This document shows, piece by piece, positions 19,106 to 28,396 of a stretch of DNA of 64,000 nt (position 1 is the first letter of the stretch; every line of letters begins with the position of its first letter). The position numbers and the translations under genes are program-made. The notes below the pieces were generated by a model. That model ran no database searches. It saw only the letters and a program-made list of their open reading frames with translations, and was not told the origin of the DNA. The DNA is from Emticicia fluvialis. GTDB lineage: Bacteria > Bacteroidota > Bacteroidia > Cytophagales > Spirosomataceae. The DNA is taken from positions 124,001-188,000 of the forward strand of contig NZ_JANUSD010000001.1 in assembly GCF_024793945.1 (NCBI RefSeq). The letters are read 5' to 3'.

Positions 19106-19157
19106 CAAATGTAAAGATATTAGCTTAAATTAATAACCAGCTTAAGATAATATCTTT
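19106..19157 (-). promoter_or_regulatory. Promoter with inverted repeat upstream of the barrel gene
   Basis: Minus-strand TACATTTG at 19106-19113. Immediately upstream is a perfect 10-bp inverted repeat, AAAGATATTA (19113-19122) and TAATATCTTT (19148-19157), enclosing two copies of AGCTTAA. This could be an operator or a weak bidirectional terminator. Confidence 0.45.
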
Positions 19158-19203
19158 ATCTTGTAATTGACAGCAAAATTGTGCGTCGTAATTGCAATTA
19201 ATC

Positions 19204-20316
19204 TTATTTAGCTTTAGACCTTTTGCTGCCACTTTTAAGATTAAAGGCAATTTTGCTGACGGGTGGCTGGTCGTCGCCAATCAGAAAACCAAAAGGCTTC
19301 AGGTCATCTATTCTGTCAAAAATTACTTTTAGTATCGCCGTAAGCGGTATAGAAAGAAACATGCCTGCAATACCCCATAGGGCTCCGCCAATGAGCACCA
19401 CTATTATAGAAATAAGCGCGTTTACCTTTACCTTGCTTGCTACTATTTTAGGTACTATCAGGTTATTGTCAATAAACTGCACGGTTGAAAAAAGGATAAT
19501 TACCCATAGAACATAAGTAGGCTCTTTGTTGGTAAGCGCCACAGTAATCGGGAAAACCATCGCTATCAGGTTACCGATATAAGGTATCAGGTTAAGTATG
19601 GCAGCAATAATACCTATCAGAATAGCATATTCAATGCCCAGCAACAAAAGACCAACCGAGAAAAGCGCCGATACAATAACGGCTTCAATCAGCAAGCCCA
19701 TCAGGTAGCTTTGAATAAGGGCTTTTGTTTCAACCAGAACTTCTTCTACAATATGTTTTTTAGCATTATGAAACAGCATCGATATAAACTCAAGCAGCAG
19801 CGATTTATAGAATAGTATCAGAAATATATAAACCGGTAGCAGCACAAACAACGCAAAAATATTGCTCATGGCCCCTAGGGTTTTGGTAACTACCACGGTG
19901 CCATTCTTCATGCCTTCGGTTTTTATATTGGTTAGCATTTCCTGCAATCTGGTTTTACTGAGGCCAAAGGTTTGGGTTACCCAGTTAACAGCTTCTACCG
20001 ACAGCGCATCAAATTTTTGCTTGAACTGCGGGAAAGTGTCGCTGAACATAACCAGTTGCGAGCCAATAAAAAACAGTACTACGGCTAAGAGAATAAATCC
20101 CGCAAAAATAGCCAGGCTGATTGCCAGAATTCTGTTCAATTTTTTACTGCATAAATAATTAACGGCAGGGTTAAGCAGTATGGCAATAACCACGGCCAGA
20201 ATAAATGGTATAATGATGTTCTGGCCAACGTAAAGAATATAAAAAAAAGCCACAAGCCCCATCACAATTTGTGCAAATTTCAGGTAAACAGGTAATTTTA
20301 TAGAATTCAGGTCCAT
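19204..20316 (-). CDS. AI-2E family transporter (PerM-like permease)
   Basis: Inner-membrane protein of the AI-2E exporter superfamily, 370 aa, with about eight hydrophobic segments. These include the N-terminal pair at about 12-50 and a C-terminal group including LNLIPYIGNLIAMVFP and FIDNNLIVPKIV, both family hallmarks. The family includes the TqsA AI-2 exporter, Na+/H+ antiporters and other permeases, so the substrate cannot be assigned. It is a single gene divergent from DUF5690. The tail is basic (GSKRSKAK). Confidence 0.9.
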   Translation of the reverse strand: MDLNSIKLPVYLKFAQIVMGLVAFFYILYVGQNIIIPFILAVVIAILLNPAVNYLCSKKLNRILAISLAIFAGFILLAVVLFFIGSQLVMFSDTFPQFKQKFDALSVEAVNWVTQTFGLSKTRLQEMLTNIKTEGMKNGTVVVTKTLGAMSNIFALFVLLPVYIFLILFYKSLLLEFISMLFHNAKKHIVEEVLVETKALIQSYLMGLLIEAVIVSALFSVGLLLLGIEYAILIGIIAAILNLIPYIGNLIAMVFPITVALTNKEPTYVLWVIILFSTVQFIDNNLIVPKIVASKVKVNALISIIVVLIGGALWGIAGMFLSIPLTAILKVIFDRIDDLKPFGFLIGDDQPPVSKIAFNLKSGSKRSKAK

Positions 20317-20468
20317 GGTTTTGTTTGATTAAGTTTCTGACTGATATGTCTACCGGTTACTTCAAAAAAATTGTCCAGTTTAATAAGGTAGTATAATGCA
20401 CACAAATATGGCTGTTTATGTGGATTAGTACGTATAGCCTATGTAGAATTAATTCTACATAGAGTTTA

Positions 20469-20501
20469 TTTAATATTTCCGTAACGATGAGTTTATATTG
20501 G
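20469..20501 (+). promoter_or_regulatory. Weak candidate operator upstream of DUF5690
   Basis: TTTAAT (20469) and CGTAAC (20480) are 11 bp apart. After 8 bp comes TATATTGG (20494-20501), a 7/8 match to TAnnTTTG. The spacer is two bases shorter than at the strong arrays, so this may be chance. Confidence 0.35.
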
Positions 20502-20529
20502 ATATCGAACTTACAGGTTCAATTAAGTA

Positions 20530-21834
20530 ATGAAACCTGTGAAGAAAATCCTGGAAAAATCTGAGGTATTATTAATAATCTGGTGCATTATTGCTGCTTT
20601 TGGTACGTATTTCTGTATGTATGCATTCCGGAAGCCATTTACTACCGGGCTTTATGAAAACTATCAGTTATGGGGCTTAGGCTATAAGAGTATCCTGATT
20701 ATTGCTCAGGTTTTTGGCTATATGCTGTCTAAAATAATAGGTATTAAAGTAATAGCCGAGCTAAAATCAAAAAGCCGTATATGGCTTATTATTGGCCTGA
20801 TAGCCTTTGCCGAGCTTGCACTGCTGGCTTTTGGGTTTGTGCCTTTTCCTTACAATTTTATATTTCTATTCATGAATGGGTTACCTCTGGGCATGGTATG
20901 GGGTGTGATTTTCAGCTATCTGGAGGGCCGGAAACTAACGGAATTTCTTGCCTTAGGGTTAAGCCTGAATCTGGTAATGACCTCTGGCGTGTTAAAGACC
21001 ATTTACCTGTACCTGCAGGAAACTTTTCATTTTCAGGAGTTTCATCTGCCTTTTATAATCGGGCTTATCTTTTTGCCGTTTTTTCTGTTTTTTGTCTGGA
21101 TGCTGGCTCAGATACCCCCGCCTAATGCAGAAGACCTGAAACTGCGTAACAAGCGCGTGGCCATGACAGCAGACGATAAAAACAAAATTGTGAGGGAGTT
21201 TGGTATCGGGCTGTTCTGCTTTGTGGGTATGTACTTGCTGATGGCAACCATGAGAGATTTCAGAGATAATTTTGCAGTAGAAATATGGCGCGAGATTGAG
21301 CCTGGGTTTAGTAAGGTAATATTTTCAGAGATTGAAACCACTATTGGCCTGGTTGTGGTGGGTCTGATAGCGTTGATAGCGTTTATACGAAATAATTTTT
21401 ATTCGTACCTGACCTTTACGCTGATGATGCTGCTGGCTGTAATGGCCTGTGGGGGTAGCACATGGGCGTTTCAGCAACAGTTGATTTCAGCAAAATTGTG
21501 GATGCTGAGCCTGGGCATTGGTTTGTTTTTACCTTATCTTTTAATACAGACCGTTGTTTTTGAGCGGCTGATAGCCCTTTTTAAAGCAAAAGGAAATGTA
21601 GGCTTTCTGGTGTATATCTGCGACGCCATCGGGTATCTGGGCAGCGTTTGTCTTTTGCTTTACCGTGAGTTTTTTCTGCGTCAGATTTCGTTTGTCAACG
21701 TACTTATAACGTTCAGTTATATTATTTCGGTAGTGTCGTTTGTTTTGCTGATTATACAGCTCATTTACTTTACAAACAAACATTTAAACGGCCGTGTGTG
21801 GTGGAAACTGTCTCCCGAATCTGAAATGGTGTAG
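20530..21834 (+). CDS. DUF5690 family MFS-like membrane protein
   Basis: 434-aa polytopic protein with about 12 hydrophobic segments. It matches DUF5690, a major-facilitator-like family of Bacteroidota, from the start (AFGTYFCMYAFRKPFTTG) through LPLGMVWGVIFSYLEGRK. The neighbouring minus-strand pair encodes a TIGR03364-type oxidase and a phosphonatase-like hydrolase, so an inner-membrane transporter for an aminophosphonate or related compound is a reasonable guess. The DUF4494 gene between them probably does not belong to the pathway. The function is not proven for any member I know of. Confidence 0.85.
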   Translation: MKPVKKILEKSEVLLIIWCIIAAFGTYFCMYAFRKPFTTGLYENYQLWGLGYKSILIIAQVFGYMLSKIIGIKVIAELKSKSRIWLIIGLIAFAELALLAFGFVPFPYNFIFLFMNGLPLGMVWGVIFSYLEGRKLTEFLALGLSLNLVMTSGVLKTIYLYLQETFHFQEFHLPFIIGLIFLPFFLFFVWMLAQIPPPNAEDLKLRNKRVAMTADDKNKIVREFGIGLFCFVGMYLLMATMRDFRDNFAVEIWREIEPGFSKVIFSEIETTIGLVVVGLIALIAFIRNNFYSYLTFTLMMLLAVMACGGSTWAFQQQLISAKLWMLSLGIGLFLPYLLIQTVVFERLIALFKAKGNVGFLVYICDAIGYLGSVCLLLYREFFLRQISFVNVLITFSYIISVVSFVLLIIQLIYFTNKHLNGRVWWKLSPESEMV

Positions 21835-21842
21835 CTGGCAGG

Positions 21843-21887
21843 CATAAAAAAAGGTATTTTCTGCTTGCAAAAAATACCTTTTTTATG
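21843..21887. terminator. Bidirectional terminator
   Basis: A ~16-bp inverted repeat (21844-21860 with 21871-21886) built around AAGGTATTTT/AAAATACCTT, with A/T runs on both sides, lies between convergent genes. Confidence 0.8.
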
Positions 21888-21895
21888 AGGGCTTA

Positions 21896-22378
21896 TTAGT
21901 TGGCCGATAGCTCAGATAGAGGCTTGAAATTACCGTTTTTCAGTTTTTCGTCTACTTCGTCATAAGGTAGTACTTCCAGAATATTGGTAAGGTTGATATC
22001 GGTAATCTGGTAATCTTCTACTGTTCCCAGTCTTTCAGCAATCAGGTTATAGGCTTCAGACGGGTTCTGGGCGTTAATCAGCATATTAAATGGCGTGCGT
22101 TTTTCTTTTTGTGTTTTTTCGTCGAAACTCATGAAGTTTACCTTTACTTTATACCAGGTTTCGGCGCCGTCTTCTACAAAAAAAACCTCATGGAATTTCC
22201 GGCGGGCCAGGCCTGACAAATGAAACTCGGGCACGTTAGCAGCCACGGCTGAGTAGATTCTGGCTTCGGCATCGGTATATGACACGGCATCTACTAAATA
22301 TACTTCGGTCACTTTCACTGTTTTGTCTTTTTCGTCTACAATCTGATAGCGAATCTTTCCTTGATACCAAGCTGACAT
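21896..22378 (-). CDS. DUF4494 domain-containing protein
   Basis: 160-aa cytosolic protein that matches DUF4494, a small Bacteroidota-specific family with no assigned function. It starts MSAWYQGKIRYQ, typical of the family, and consists of two related alpha/beta halves with the YTDAEARIYS and PSEAYNLIAE segments in corresponding positions. The C-terminus is acidic. It is monocistronic and convergent with DUF5690, sharing the bidirectional terminator. Probably a conserved housekeeping gene unrelated to phosphonate use. Confidence 0.85.
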   Translation of the reverse strand: MSAWYQGKIRYQIVDEKDKTVKVTEVYLVDAVSYTDAEARIYSAVAANVPEFHLSGLARRKFHEVFFVEDGAETWYKVKVNFMSFDEKTQKEKRTPFNMLINAQNPSEAYNLIAERLGTVEDYQITDINLTNILEVLPYDEVDEKLKNGNFKPLSELSAN

Positions 22379-22577
22379 ATTCTAAATGGATTATTAATGA
22401 ATGGAAAACTTTTGTGCTGCAAAATTACAGAGGCTATTGAAAAGACCCGTACAAATCTGATAATAAAATTATAGGACTGAGCAGGCAGGTGTGCTTTGCA
22501 AGCAAGAAGAAAGAAACACTACTGAAAAAGGGCGGTAAAAGCTTAGAACGTGGCACGAATACTCATGCCACGCCGGA

Positions 22578-23720
22578 TTATAGAAGCGACGCAATCATGT
22601 TTTCGGCGTAGCCTGCACTGGTTGTCATACCTTTACCGCCAATGCCGGTGCGGATATGAATATTGGGGCTTATGTCAAACTCAAAAATATCGTTAGGGTG
22701 CTGGGCGTAAAATCCAGCCCAGGCACGGGCAATTTTACGTACCGGGAAACTCATTATACGCGCGGCTTCTTTTAGCATCAGTTCGTTGATATGGTTTTGG
22801 GTATCAAAACCTAGTTCATCGGTACGGCCTACGGGAGCGTATTCGTGTGAGTCTCCAATGATAACAGAACCGTCAATGGCCTGCTTGAACAGAATATGGA
22901 TACCCCACTTTTTTAGTTCTGAGTAATGTTCAGGAGTAGTGATGTTTTTGAATGAAGGGCATTGCTCAAACGACTCATAACGGCGTATAGAGAGCCCGGT
23001 AAGTATGTTGCCCTTAATGCTTACGTTGGCCAATGGCACGGTCTGTAGCATTTGCAGTTTGCTCACAACCATACCGCTTTGAGCATATATTTCAGGAAAA
23101 AGCAGGTTGAATACATATCCGCTGCAAATAATGGCTTTATCTGCCGAGTAAAGCTGTGAGCCTGCGGTCGTAACCACCACCTTGCCAGAAATATCGGTAC
23201 AGTTGATAACACTGGTGTTGTTAAGGTACATAACGCCCAGTTGTTCTTGCAGGTATTGTATAATTCTGTAAATAAGCAGGTTCGGCTCTACGCTTACTTC
23301 GTTAGGGTAATAAATGGCCCCTCGCACGTAGTCCTGCTTCAGTTCCGGGTATAAATCAAGGCATTGTCTTTTCGACAGCAAAGAGCATTCATAACCCTGG
23401 CGCTGATGAATATCAAAGAGTTCATTAGCCAGCTGCCATTCGGTGTCGTCAGAGGCAATGTAAATGGTGCCGTTTTTTCTGACAGATATATCAAACTGTT
23501 GTTGTATGTCTTTGTAGATTTCCAGGCTTCTGCGGCCATAATCGAACCATTTTCCGGCCGAACCTGATGGCACGGCTTGTCCGAAATTACGAACCGTAGC
23601 GCTAACCGGAAAATTATCTTTTTCAATAATCAGTACTTTTTTGCCTTTTTTAGCTGCATGGTAAGCATGAAAAGCCCCCATAATACCGCTACCTACTACT
23701 ATTAAGTCAAAATTTTTCAT
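22578..23720 (-). CDS. TIGR03364-type FAD-dependent oxidoreductase (aminophosphonate oxidase candidate)
   Basis: 380-aa flavoprotein of the D-amino-acid-oxidase fold. The FAD-binding Rossmann motif VVGSGIMGAFHAYHAAKKG starts at residue 7, and the family-typical SATVRNFGQAVPSG segment follows. The C-terminal FAD contact lies in RTGIGGKGMTTSAG. This family is known to co-occur with phosphonatase-like hydrolases and is proposed to deaminate (methyl)aminoethylphosphonates oxidatively. Here its start codon abuts the stop of the upstream hydrolase with no gap, so the two are translationally coupled. I infer that it supplies an aldehyde such as phosphonoacetaldehyde to the hydrolase. The real substrate is not visible. 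Confidence 0.88.
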   Translation of the reverse strand: MKNFDLIVVGSGIMGAFHAYHAAKKGKKVLIIEKDNFPVSATVRNFGQAVPSGSAGKWFDYGRRSLEIYKDIQQQFDISVRKNGTIYIASDDTEWQLANELFDIHQRQGYECSLLSKRQCLDLYPELKQDYVRGAIYYPNEVSVEPNLLIYRIIQYLQEQLGVMYLNNTSVINCTDISGKVVVTTAGSQLYSADKAIICSGYVFNLLFPEIYAQSGMVVSKLQMLQTVPLANVSIKGNILTGLSIRRYESFEQCPSFKNITTPEHYSELKKWGIHILFKQAIDGSVIIGDSHEYAPVGRTDELGFDTQNHINELMLKEAARIMSFPVRKIARAWAGFYAQHPNDIFEFDISPNIHIRTGIGGKGMTTSAGYAENMIASLL

Positions 23721-24461
23721 TTATGCTTCGTTAAGAACGCCCAGGTTGATGATAGTGTCTTTCAGGTCTTTCAGAGAGTCCAGAAGACCATCATTGCGTA
23801 TAATACTCAGCTGCTGGCGGGTATGTGTACCATTAACCACACCTAAAGACAGGCGACATCCGGCTCTAACGCCTGACTTGAGGTCAGAAGGGGTATCGCC
23901 AATGTTAATTACTTCGTAGGGGTCTGTTACGCCCATTAATTTCATGGCTTTTTGTATCATGTATGGCTCTGGCCGGCCTTTAGGCACCTCATCGCTGGCG
24001 ATAGATACATCAATAACAGACCTGCCAGAAGTATTCACATAGTTAAACTCCAGTCCGTCCAGCCAGCCCAGTTTACCCAGTATGATATTGGTTACAACCC
24101 GGTAAAAGCCGGTGGTAAGCGCTATTTTAATATTATTCTTACGTAGGAAATCAAATAGTTCCAGACATCCCTCTGTCGGAAGCACCTCATGTGTACGATA
24201 GTGTTCTTCCAGAATCAGCCTGAAATAGTCATAAGAATAGATAACGTTTTCTTGATATTCGGGGTGGTCTTTGCCTGTTTTTTCTTCCCATAACATTTTG
24301 AAAACCTCAATCTTTGAGTAACCCTGCAGGGCCAGGATTCTTTCAGCGGTAACGTTTAGACCAACGTACTCACAGGCTCTGGCAAAGCAGGTTTCTACTT
24401 CTTTTTTGTCCTGAACGGTAGTACCGGCCATATCAAAAACGACTAATCTGATTGGATACAT
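23721..24461 (-). CDS. Phosphonatase-like HAD hydrolase (TIGR03351 type)
   Basis: 246-aa HAD-superfamily enzyme close to phosphonoacetaldehyde hydrolase PhnX. The nucleophile motif is DMAGTTV (D10) rather than the usual DxDGT. A cap-domain lysine in LQGYSK (K50) sits where PhnX forms its Schiff base. GRPEPYMI and GDTPSDLKSG complete the active site, with Arg in place of the usual HAD Lys. Cleavage of the C-P bond of phosphonoacetaldehyde, or of a hydroxylated analogue, to phosphate and an aldehyde is the predicted reaction. It is first in an operon with the FAD oxidase. No PhnW transaminase is nearby, consistent with this clade. The minus-strand -7 box TATTTTTG lies at 24478-24485. Confidence 0.88.
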   Translation of the reverse strand: MYPIRLVVFDMAGTTVQDKKEVETCFARACEYVGLNVTAERILALQGYSKIEVFKMLWEEKTGKDHPEYQENVIYSYDYFRLILEEHYRTHEVLPTEGCLELFDFLRKNNIKIALTTGFYRVVTNIILGKLGWLDGLEFNYVNTSGRSVIDVSIASDEVPKGRPEPYMIQKAMKLMGVTDPYEVINIGDTPSDLKSGVRAGCRLSLGVVNGTHTRQQLSIIRNDGLLDSLKDLKDTIINLGVLNEA

Positions 24462-24477
24462 AAGGTAATGTTTTTGA

Positions 24478-24525
24478 CAAAAATAAATGACTTGTTTCGA
24501 TTAAACATATTATGTTTTTGTTAAG
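24478..24525 (-). promoter_or_regulatory. Promoter of the phosphonatase-like operon with two operator-like hexamers
   Basis: On the minus strand: CTTAAC (24520-24525), then CATAAT (24509-24514), 11 bp apart. A perfect TATTTTTG -7 box follows at 24478-24485. The hexamers match those of the strong arrays, but the distance to the -7 box is 23 bp, out of phase with the 10-bp spacing elsewhere. Confidence 0.45.
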
Positions 24526-24911
24526 CCAAAGTGGCACAAAACCAACCTCCTGATACCTGGTTTTATCTGCTTAACAAGCTGATACGTCTTCGAAGTTGTA
24601 CTTTTTGTAAAAGGGTTTTCATCAGCTTATACGTATTGATATGCTTTTTTGTGGAAAAACTTCCCCGAAATTACACATTAGTCTGGCATATCTGGTGCAG
24701 TTTACTGTGCAATATTCATTTTTTTGTTTGTGTTTAAGTGTCTTGTATTCAGTGTTTTATGGCTTGTTTTGATGCTCAGGCCAAGTAGGACGGCTTATGC
24801 CCGGCTTACATTTTTTATTGGTAGTCTGCAAATAGGCAGGCGGCAGAACATTAAATATTAAGCCTTTCTGAATAACCATTGTCAAAAAAAATACTACTAA
24901 ATTAAAAGCTT
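24526..24911. other. Intergenic region
   Basis: No gene is supported. A 68-codon open frame (24531-24737) has no signal or motif I trust. The region should hold the promoter of the glycine-zipper gene, but I see no clear TAnnTTTG. Confidence 0.5.
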
Positions 24912-25406
24912 ATGAAAAATGTATTGTTGGGCATCTCACTTGTATGGTTTACAATGAGTTGTAATAATAAGGCAAACACAGAAAAAGAAATACAAGCCGC
25001 AAGACAGGCAGCCATTGATTCGGTGAACCAGGTGGTAGAACTTGAGCGCGTAAAACAAGCTACCATAGACTCGATGAATGTGGTGAAAGAAGAAGAGGAG
25101 CGTAAACTGGAAGCCCAAAAGGCAACCAGAGCAAAAAGCGGGTCATCGTATAAATATGCTTCTAATGGCAGCAGCGGGTCGTCTGCAGATTACGTTCCGG
25201 TTTCTCAGACCTCTAACAAAAAGAGAATGAGTAATGCGGCCAAAGGTGCTTTGATTGGCGCCGGTGTAGGTGCATTAACGGGTGTGGCTATTGCTAAAGA
25301 TAAAAAAGGCAAAGGGGCGCTGATAGGCGCCGGTGTAGGCGCGGGTGCCGGAGCCATTACTGGTGTTATAGTAGATAAACAGCAACAGAAGAAGCAACAG
25401 CAATAA
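24912..25406 (+). CDS. Glycine-zipper lipoprotein
   Basis: 164-aa predicted lipoprotein (signal plus lipobox TMSC). A charged helical middle (about 25-75) is followed by a Ser-rich linker. Two near-identical glycine-zipper repeats then each read KGALIGAGVGA, with GVAIAKDKK between them (about residues 108-153). The tail is Gln/Lys-rich. Such zippers pack transmembrane helices in outer-membrane or periplasmic stress proteins of the YMGG/SlyB kind. It is monocistronic and followed by a strong terminator. The role is unknown; it is probably envelope-related. Confidence 0.85.
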   Translation: MKNVLLGISLVWFTMSCNNKANTEKEIQAARQAAIDSVNQVVELERVKQATIDSMNVVKEEEERKLEAQKATRAKSGSSYKYASNGSSGSSADYVPVSQTSNKKRMSNAAKGALIGAGVGALTGVAIAKDKKGKGALIGAGVGAGAGAITGVIVDKQQQKKQQQ

Positions 25407-25429
25407 GGTTTTTTTTGATTGAAACGCAG

Positions 25430-25468
25430 CCCCGGTAAATGGATACCCTTCATTTACCGGGGTTTTTT
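25430..25468 (+). terminator. Strong intrinsic terminator
   Basis: A perfect 12-bp stem, CCCCGGTAAATG (25430-25441) with its complement (25451-25462), followed by six T. Confidence 0.92.
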
Positions 25469-25536
25469 GTGGTAATGGCCCGTCATTTCTACCGCGGGCA
25501 GTGAGAGTTTACAGTAATTTAATTTTTGCCGATTTT

Positions 25537-25593
25537 ATTAATAATATCTTCACAATCTCTTAGCCATTAGTTTTTTCTTGCTATCGACTTTTG
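25537..25593 (+). promoter_or_regulatory. Degenerate operator array and promoter of the phytase locus
   Basis: ATTAAT (25537), CTTCAC (25548) and CTTAGC (25559) follow an 11-bp step. A fourth step (25570) is unrecognisable. Then a 10-bp spacer leads to GACTTTTG (25586-25593, 7/8 of TAnnTTTG). It is in phase with the strong arrays but a weak sequence match. Confidence 0.4.
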
Positions 25594-25629
25594 CATTTTT
25601 ATTACCATAGTAATTAATAATGCTGCCTG

Positions 25630-28368
25630 ATGGCCAGAATTTTTATCCTAGTTTTTCTTTTAACTGCATTTAAGGTATCTGCTTTCACACTTAAGGGTGT
25701 AATTACAGACAAAACCACCGGCGAACCATTAATTGGCGCTTCTATAAGGTTACTGAACCAGCCTTTTTATGCCATTTCGGGCCTGGATGGGTCTTACATG
25801 CTTAAAAATGTACCGGCCGGCGAATATCAGCTACAGGTTACCTATGTGTCGTATCAGCCGGTAACATTAAAAGTTAAGCTTTTGCAGGCAGATATGGTTG
25901 TTAACATTACCTTGGAAGACGACAGCCAGCGTACGCTCAATGAGGTGGTGGTGATAGGCACTGCTGATAAATCAACTGAGTTAATGGCCCGGCAGTTGGA
26001 GAGAAACGCCAGTCAGCTAATGAACATTGTGTCAGGCAAAGCCATTGAAATATCGCCTGACCTGACAGTGGCCAATCTGATTCAGCGGGTGTCGGGTGTT
26101 TCTATTGAGAGAAACAGCAACGGTGATGGCCAGTACGCGATTCTGCGTGGAATGGATAAGCGTTATAATTATACACTTGTAAATGGAGTTAAGATTCCGA
26201 GCCCTGATAATAAGTACCGGTATGTGCCACTGGATATTTTTCCGTCAGAATTACTGGGGCGGCTTGAAGTAACCAAAACCCTGACACCTGACCTGGAAGG
26301 TGATGCGGTGGGAGGTGTGGTGAACATGGTTATGAAAGACGCACCTGACAACCGCGAAATAAAGTTAAATCTGGCAACGGGTTATAACGAGCTTTTTTTG
26401 AACAGAGACTTTATGAGTTATTCATTAAAGGATATCAATTTTAAGTCTCCTTACGAACAATTCGGGAAAGACTATTCTGCCACAGTAGCTAATTTTCCTA
26501 AAACCACTATTCAGTATCGGTCTGCAAAACCTTTGCCCAATATTGTCGGGGGTTTTTCTTTTGGTAACCGTTTTCTGAATAACAAACTGGGTGCAGTGGT
26601 TGCGGGTAGTTTCCAGAATACCTATAGAGGCAGTAACAGCCTTTTTTACTCATCAACCGTTTATGACACCGAGCTGTCTTCCCGCCTCACAAGCCTTGCT
26701 GAACGAAAATACGCTGAACAGCAGGGGCGGTACGGGCTACATGCAAAGCTGGATTACAAACCCAACATCCGACATAAATTTCAATGGTATAATGCTTATC
26801 TGTATTTGTCTAATCAGCAGGTCAGAGATACCAAAAACACCGAATATTCATCAGGCGGATACGACCCTGACCAAGGCAATGCAGGGCTTTCTTACAGCAC
26901 GCGGTCTCGCCTGACAGTACAGCAGATTTTTAACAGCACTTTGCAGGGTAGCCATGAGCTGCTCAGAAAACTGAACCTCAACTGGTCGGCGGTATATTCC
27001 TTAGCTACCAATAAGGTGCCTGATAACACCAGCATTGAGCTTTTAGGCAAACGCGAGAACTTTGCCGAGACACGCACGTATCCTCAGCAATATACCAGAA
27101 GATGGGAGCATAACGCAGATTATGATTTGGCCGGATACCTGAATCTGGTTTATAAAATGAGCAAAGCGGATATTTCAGCCGGAGGTTTATACAGAAATAA
27201 AAGCCGCAATAATTTCTACAATAACTATGTGTTTAAGCCTTCAAATCCTTTTGCACTTTATGGAAAAGATTATCAGGAATATGCAGACATCGCATGGAAT
27301 TTGGAGAATCCGCGTGGTTCGGTAGCTAATGCACTTTCGTACAGGGCATCAGAGCAAATTCTGGCAGAATATGTAATGGCCAAATGGCAGCTTACCCGTT
27401 TGCAGCTAATTGGCGGGCTACGGGTAGAACATACCAATCAGGGCTATGATATGCGGGTTCCGTTAGGGGAGCTTCGACCCAAGGGAGAACAGATTTATAC
27501 AGATGTACTGCCGAGTCTGAATCTGAAATATGAGTTAAAACGCAAACAGTTTGTCAGGGGTTCTTACTTCAGGTCAATCAATCGCCCCGGGTTTTTTGAA
27601 CTTGTGCCGGGTAAGGTAGTCAATGAAGAGTTTCAGGAAAGAGGGAACCCGGATTTAAAAAGAGCCATTGCTGATAATTTTGACCTGCGCTATGAGGTTT
27701 TTCCGACGCAGGCAGACCAGGCTATGCTGGGTTTGTTTTACAAGTATATTAAAGACCCCATTGAGTATGCGCTTAGTGTAGACGCCACCCGTGGGCAAGA
27801 TGTGTTTTATTCGCCGGGTAATTATGGTAATGCCACCAACTATGGATTCGAACTCGACCTCATCAAATACTTCCGGAAATTTGGCCTAAAGGCCAATTAT
27901 ACCTACACCCATTCTTCAATAACTACCCAGAAGATTATCAGAGAAAGAGACCAGAATGGCAATTTGCGCTCGAAAAATATAGCGCAAACACGCCCTTTAT
28001 ACGGGCAGGCTGCCAATGTGGGTAATATTTCATTACTCTTCAAAGACACTAAAGCAGGTTGGGATGCCCAACTGGCGGCCTCTTACACCGGCGACCGCAT
28101 CAATACGGTATCTCAGTTTCTGAACAACGACTTATGGCAGGGCGCATTTGTGCAGATGGATGCCTCGGTCGAAAAAGCAATCGGCTCAGGTTGGGTTATT
28201 TATGTAAAGGCAAATAACCTGCTTGATACCCCCATGCGTGTGTTTATTAAGAATACCAATCCGCAGAACGCCAATATTTATCAGGATATAAACAGCAAAA
28301 ATAAAACCCTGATACGGGAAGATTATTACCAGCGAAACTACCTGATAGGCTTAAGATTTAAAATGTAA
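25630..28368 (+). CDS. TonB-dependent receptor of the phytase locus
   Basis: 912-aa outer-membrane receptor. Signal peptide ends near VSAF. A carboxypeptidase-regulatory-like domain (about 20-100) precedes the plug (about 120-240), which contains YAILRGMDKRYNYTLVNGV and LEGDAVGGVVNM. The barrel ends YLIGLRFKM with a terminal aromatic residue. It is the same single-chain subgroup as the receptor at 12.4 kb and has the same kind of beta-helix lipoprotein partner. A phytase gene follows in the same operon. I infer transport of inositol phosphates or their products across the outer membrane. The ATG lies 37 bp after the weak promoter. Confidence 0.92.
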   Translation: MARIFILVFLLTAFKVSAFTLKGVITDKTTGEPLIGASIRLLNQPFYAISGLDGSYMLKNVPAGEYQLQVTYVSYQPVTLKVKLLQADMVVNITLEDDSQRTLNEVVVIGTADKSTELMARQLERNASQLMNIVSGKAIEISPDLTVANLIQRVSGVSIERNSNGDGQYAILRGMDKRYNYTLVNGVKIPSPDNKYRYVPLDIFPSELLGRLEVTKTLTPDLEGDAVGGVVNMVMKDAPDNREIKLNLATGYNELFLNRDFMSYSLKDINFKSPYEQFGKDYSATVANFPKTTIQYRSAKPLPNIVGGFSFGNRFLNNKLGAVVAGSFQNTYRGSNSLFYSSTVYDTELSSRLTSLAERKYAEQQGRYGLHAKLDYKPNIRHKFQWYNAYLYLSNQQVRDTKNTEYSSGGYDPDQGNAGLSYSTRSRLTVQQIFNSTLQGSHELLRKLNLNWSAVYSLATNKVPDNTSIELLGKRENFAETRTYPQQYTRRWEHNADYDLAGYLNLVYKMSKADISAGGLYRNKSRNNFYNNYVFKPSNPFALYGKDYQEYADIAWNLENPRGSVANALSYRASEQILAEYVMAKWQLTRLQLIGGLRVEHTNQGYDMRVPLGELRPKGEQIYTDVLPSLNLKYELKRKQFVRGSYFRSINRPGFFELVPGKVVNEEFQERGNPDLKRAIADNFDLRYEVFPTQADQAMLGLFYKYIKDPIEYALSVDATRGQDVFYSPGNYGNATNYGFELDLIKYFRKFGLKANYTYTHSSITTQKIIRERDQNGNLRSKNIAQTRPLYGQAANVGNISLLFKDTKAGWDAQLAASYTGDRINTVSQFLNNDLWQGAFVQMDASVEKAIGSGWVIYVKANNLLDTPMRVFIKNTNPQNANIYQDINSKNKTLIREDYYQRNYLIGLRFKM

Positions 28369-28396
28369 TTATCCTTCAATGCAAATTCCAACGAAA

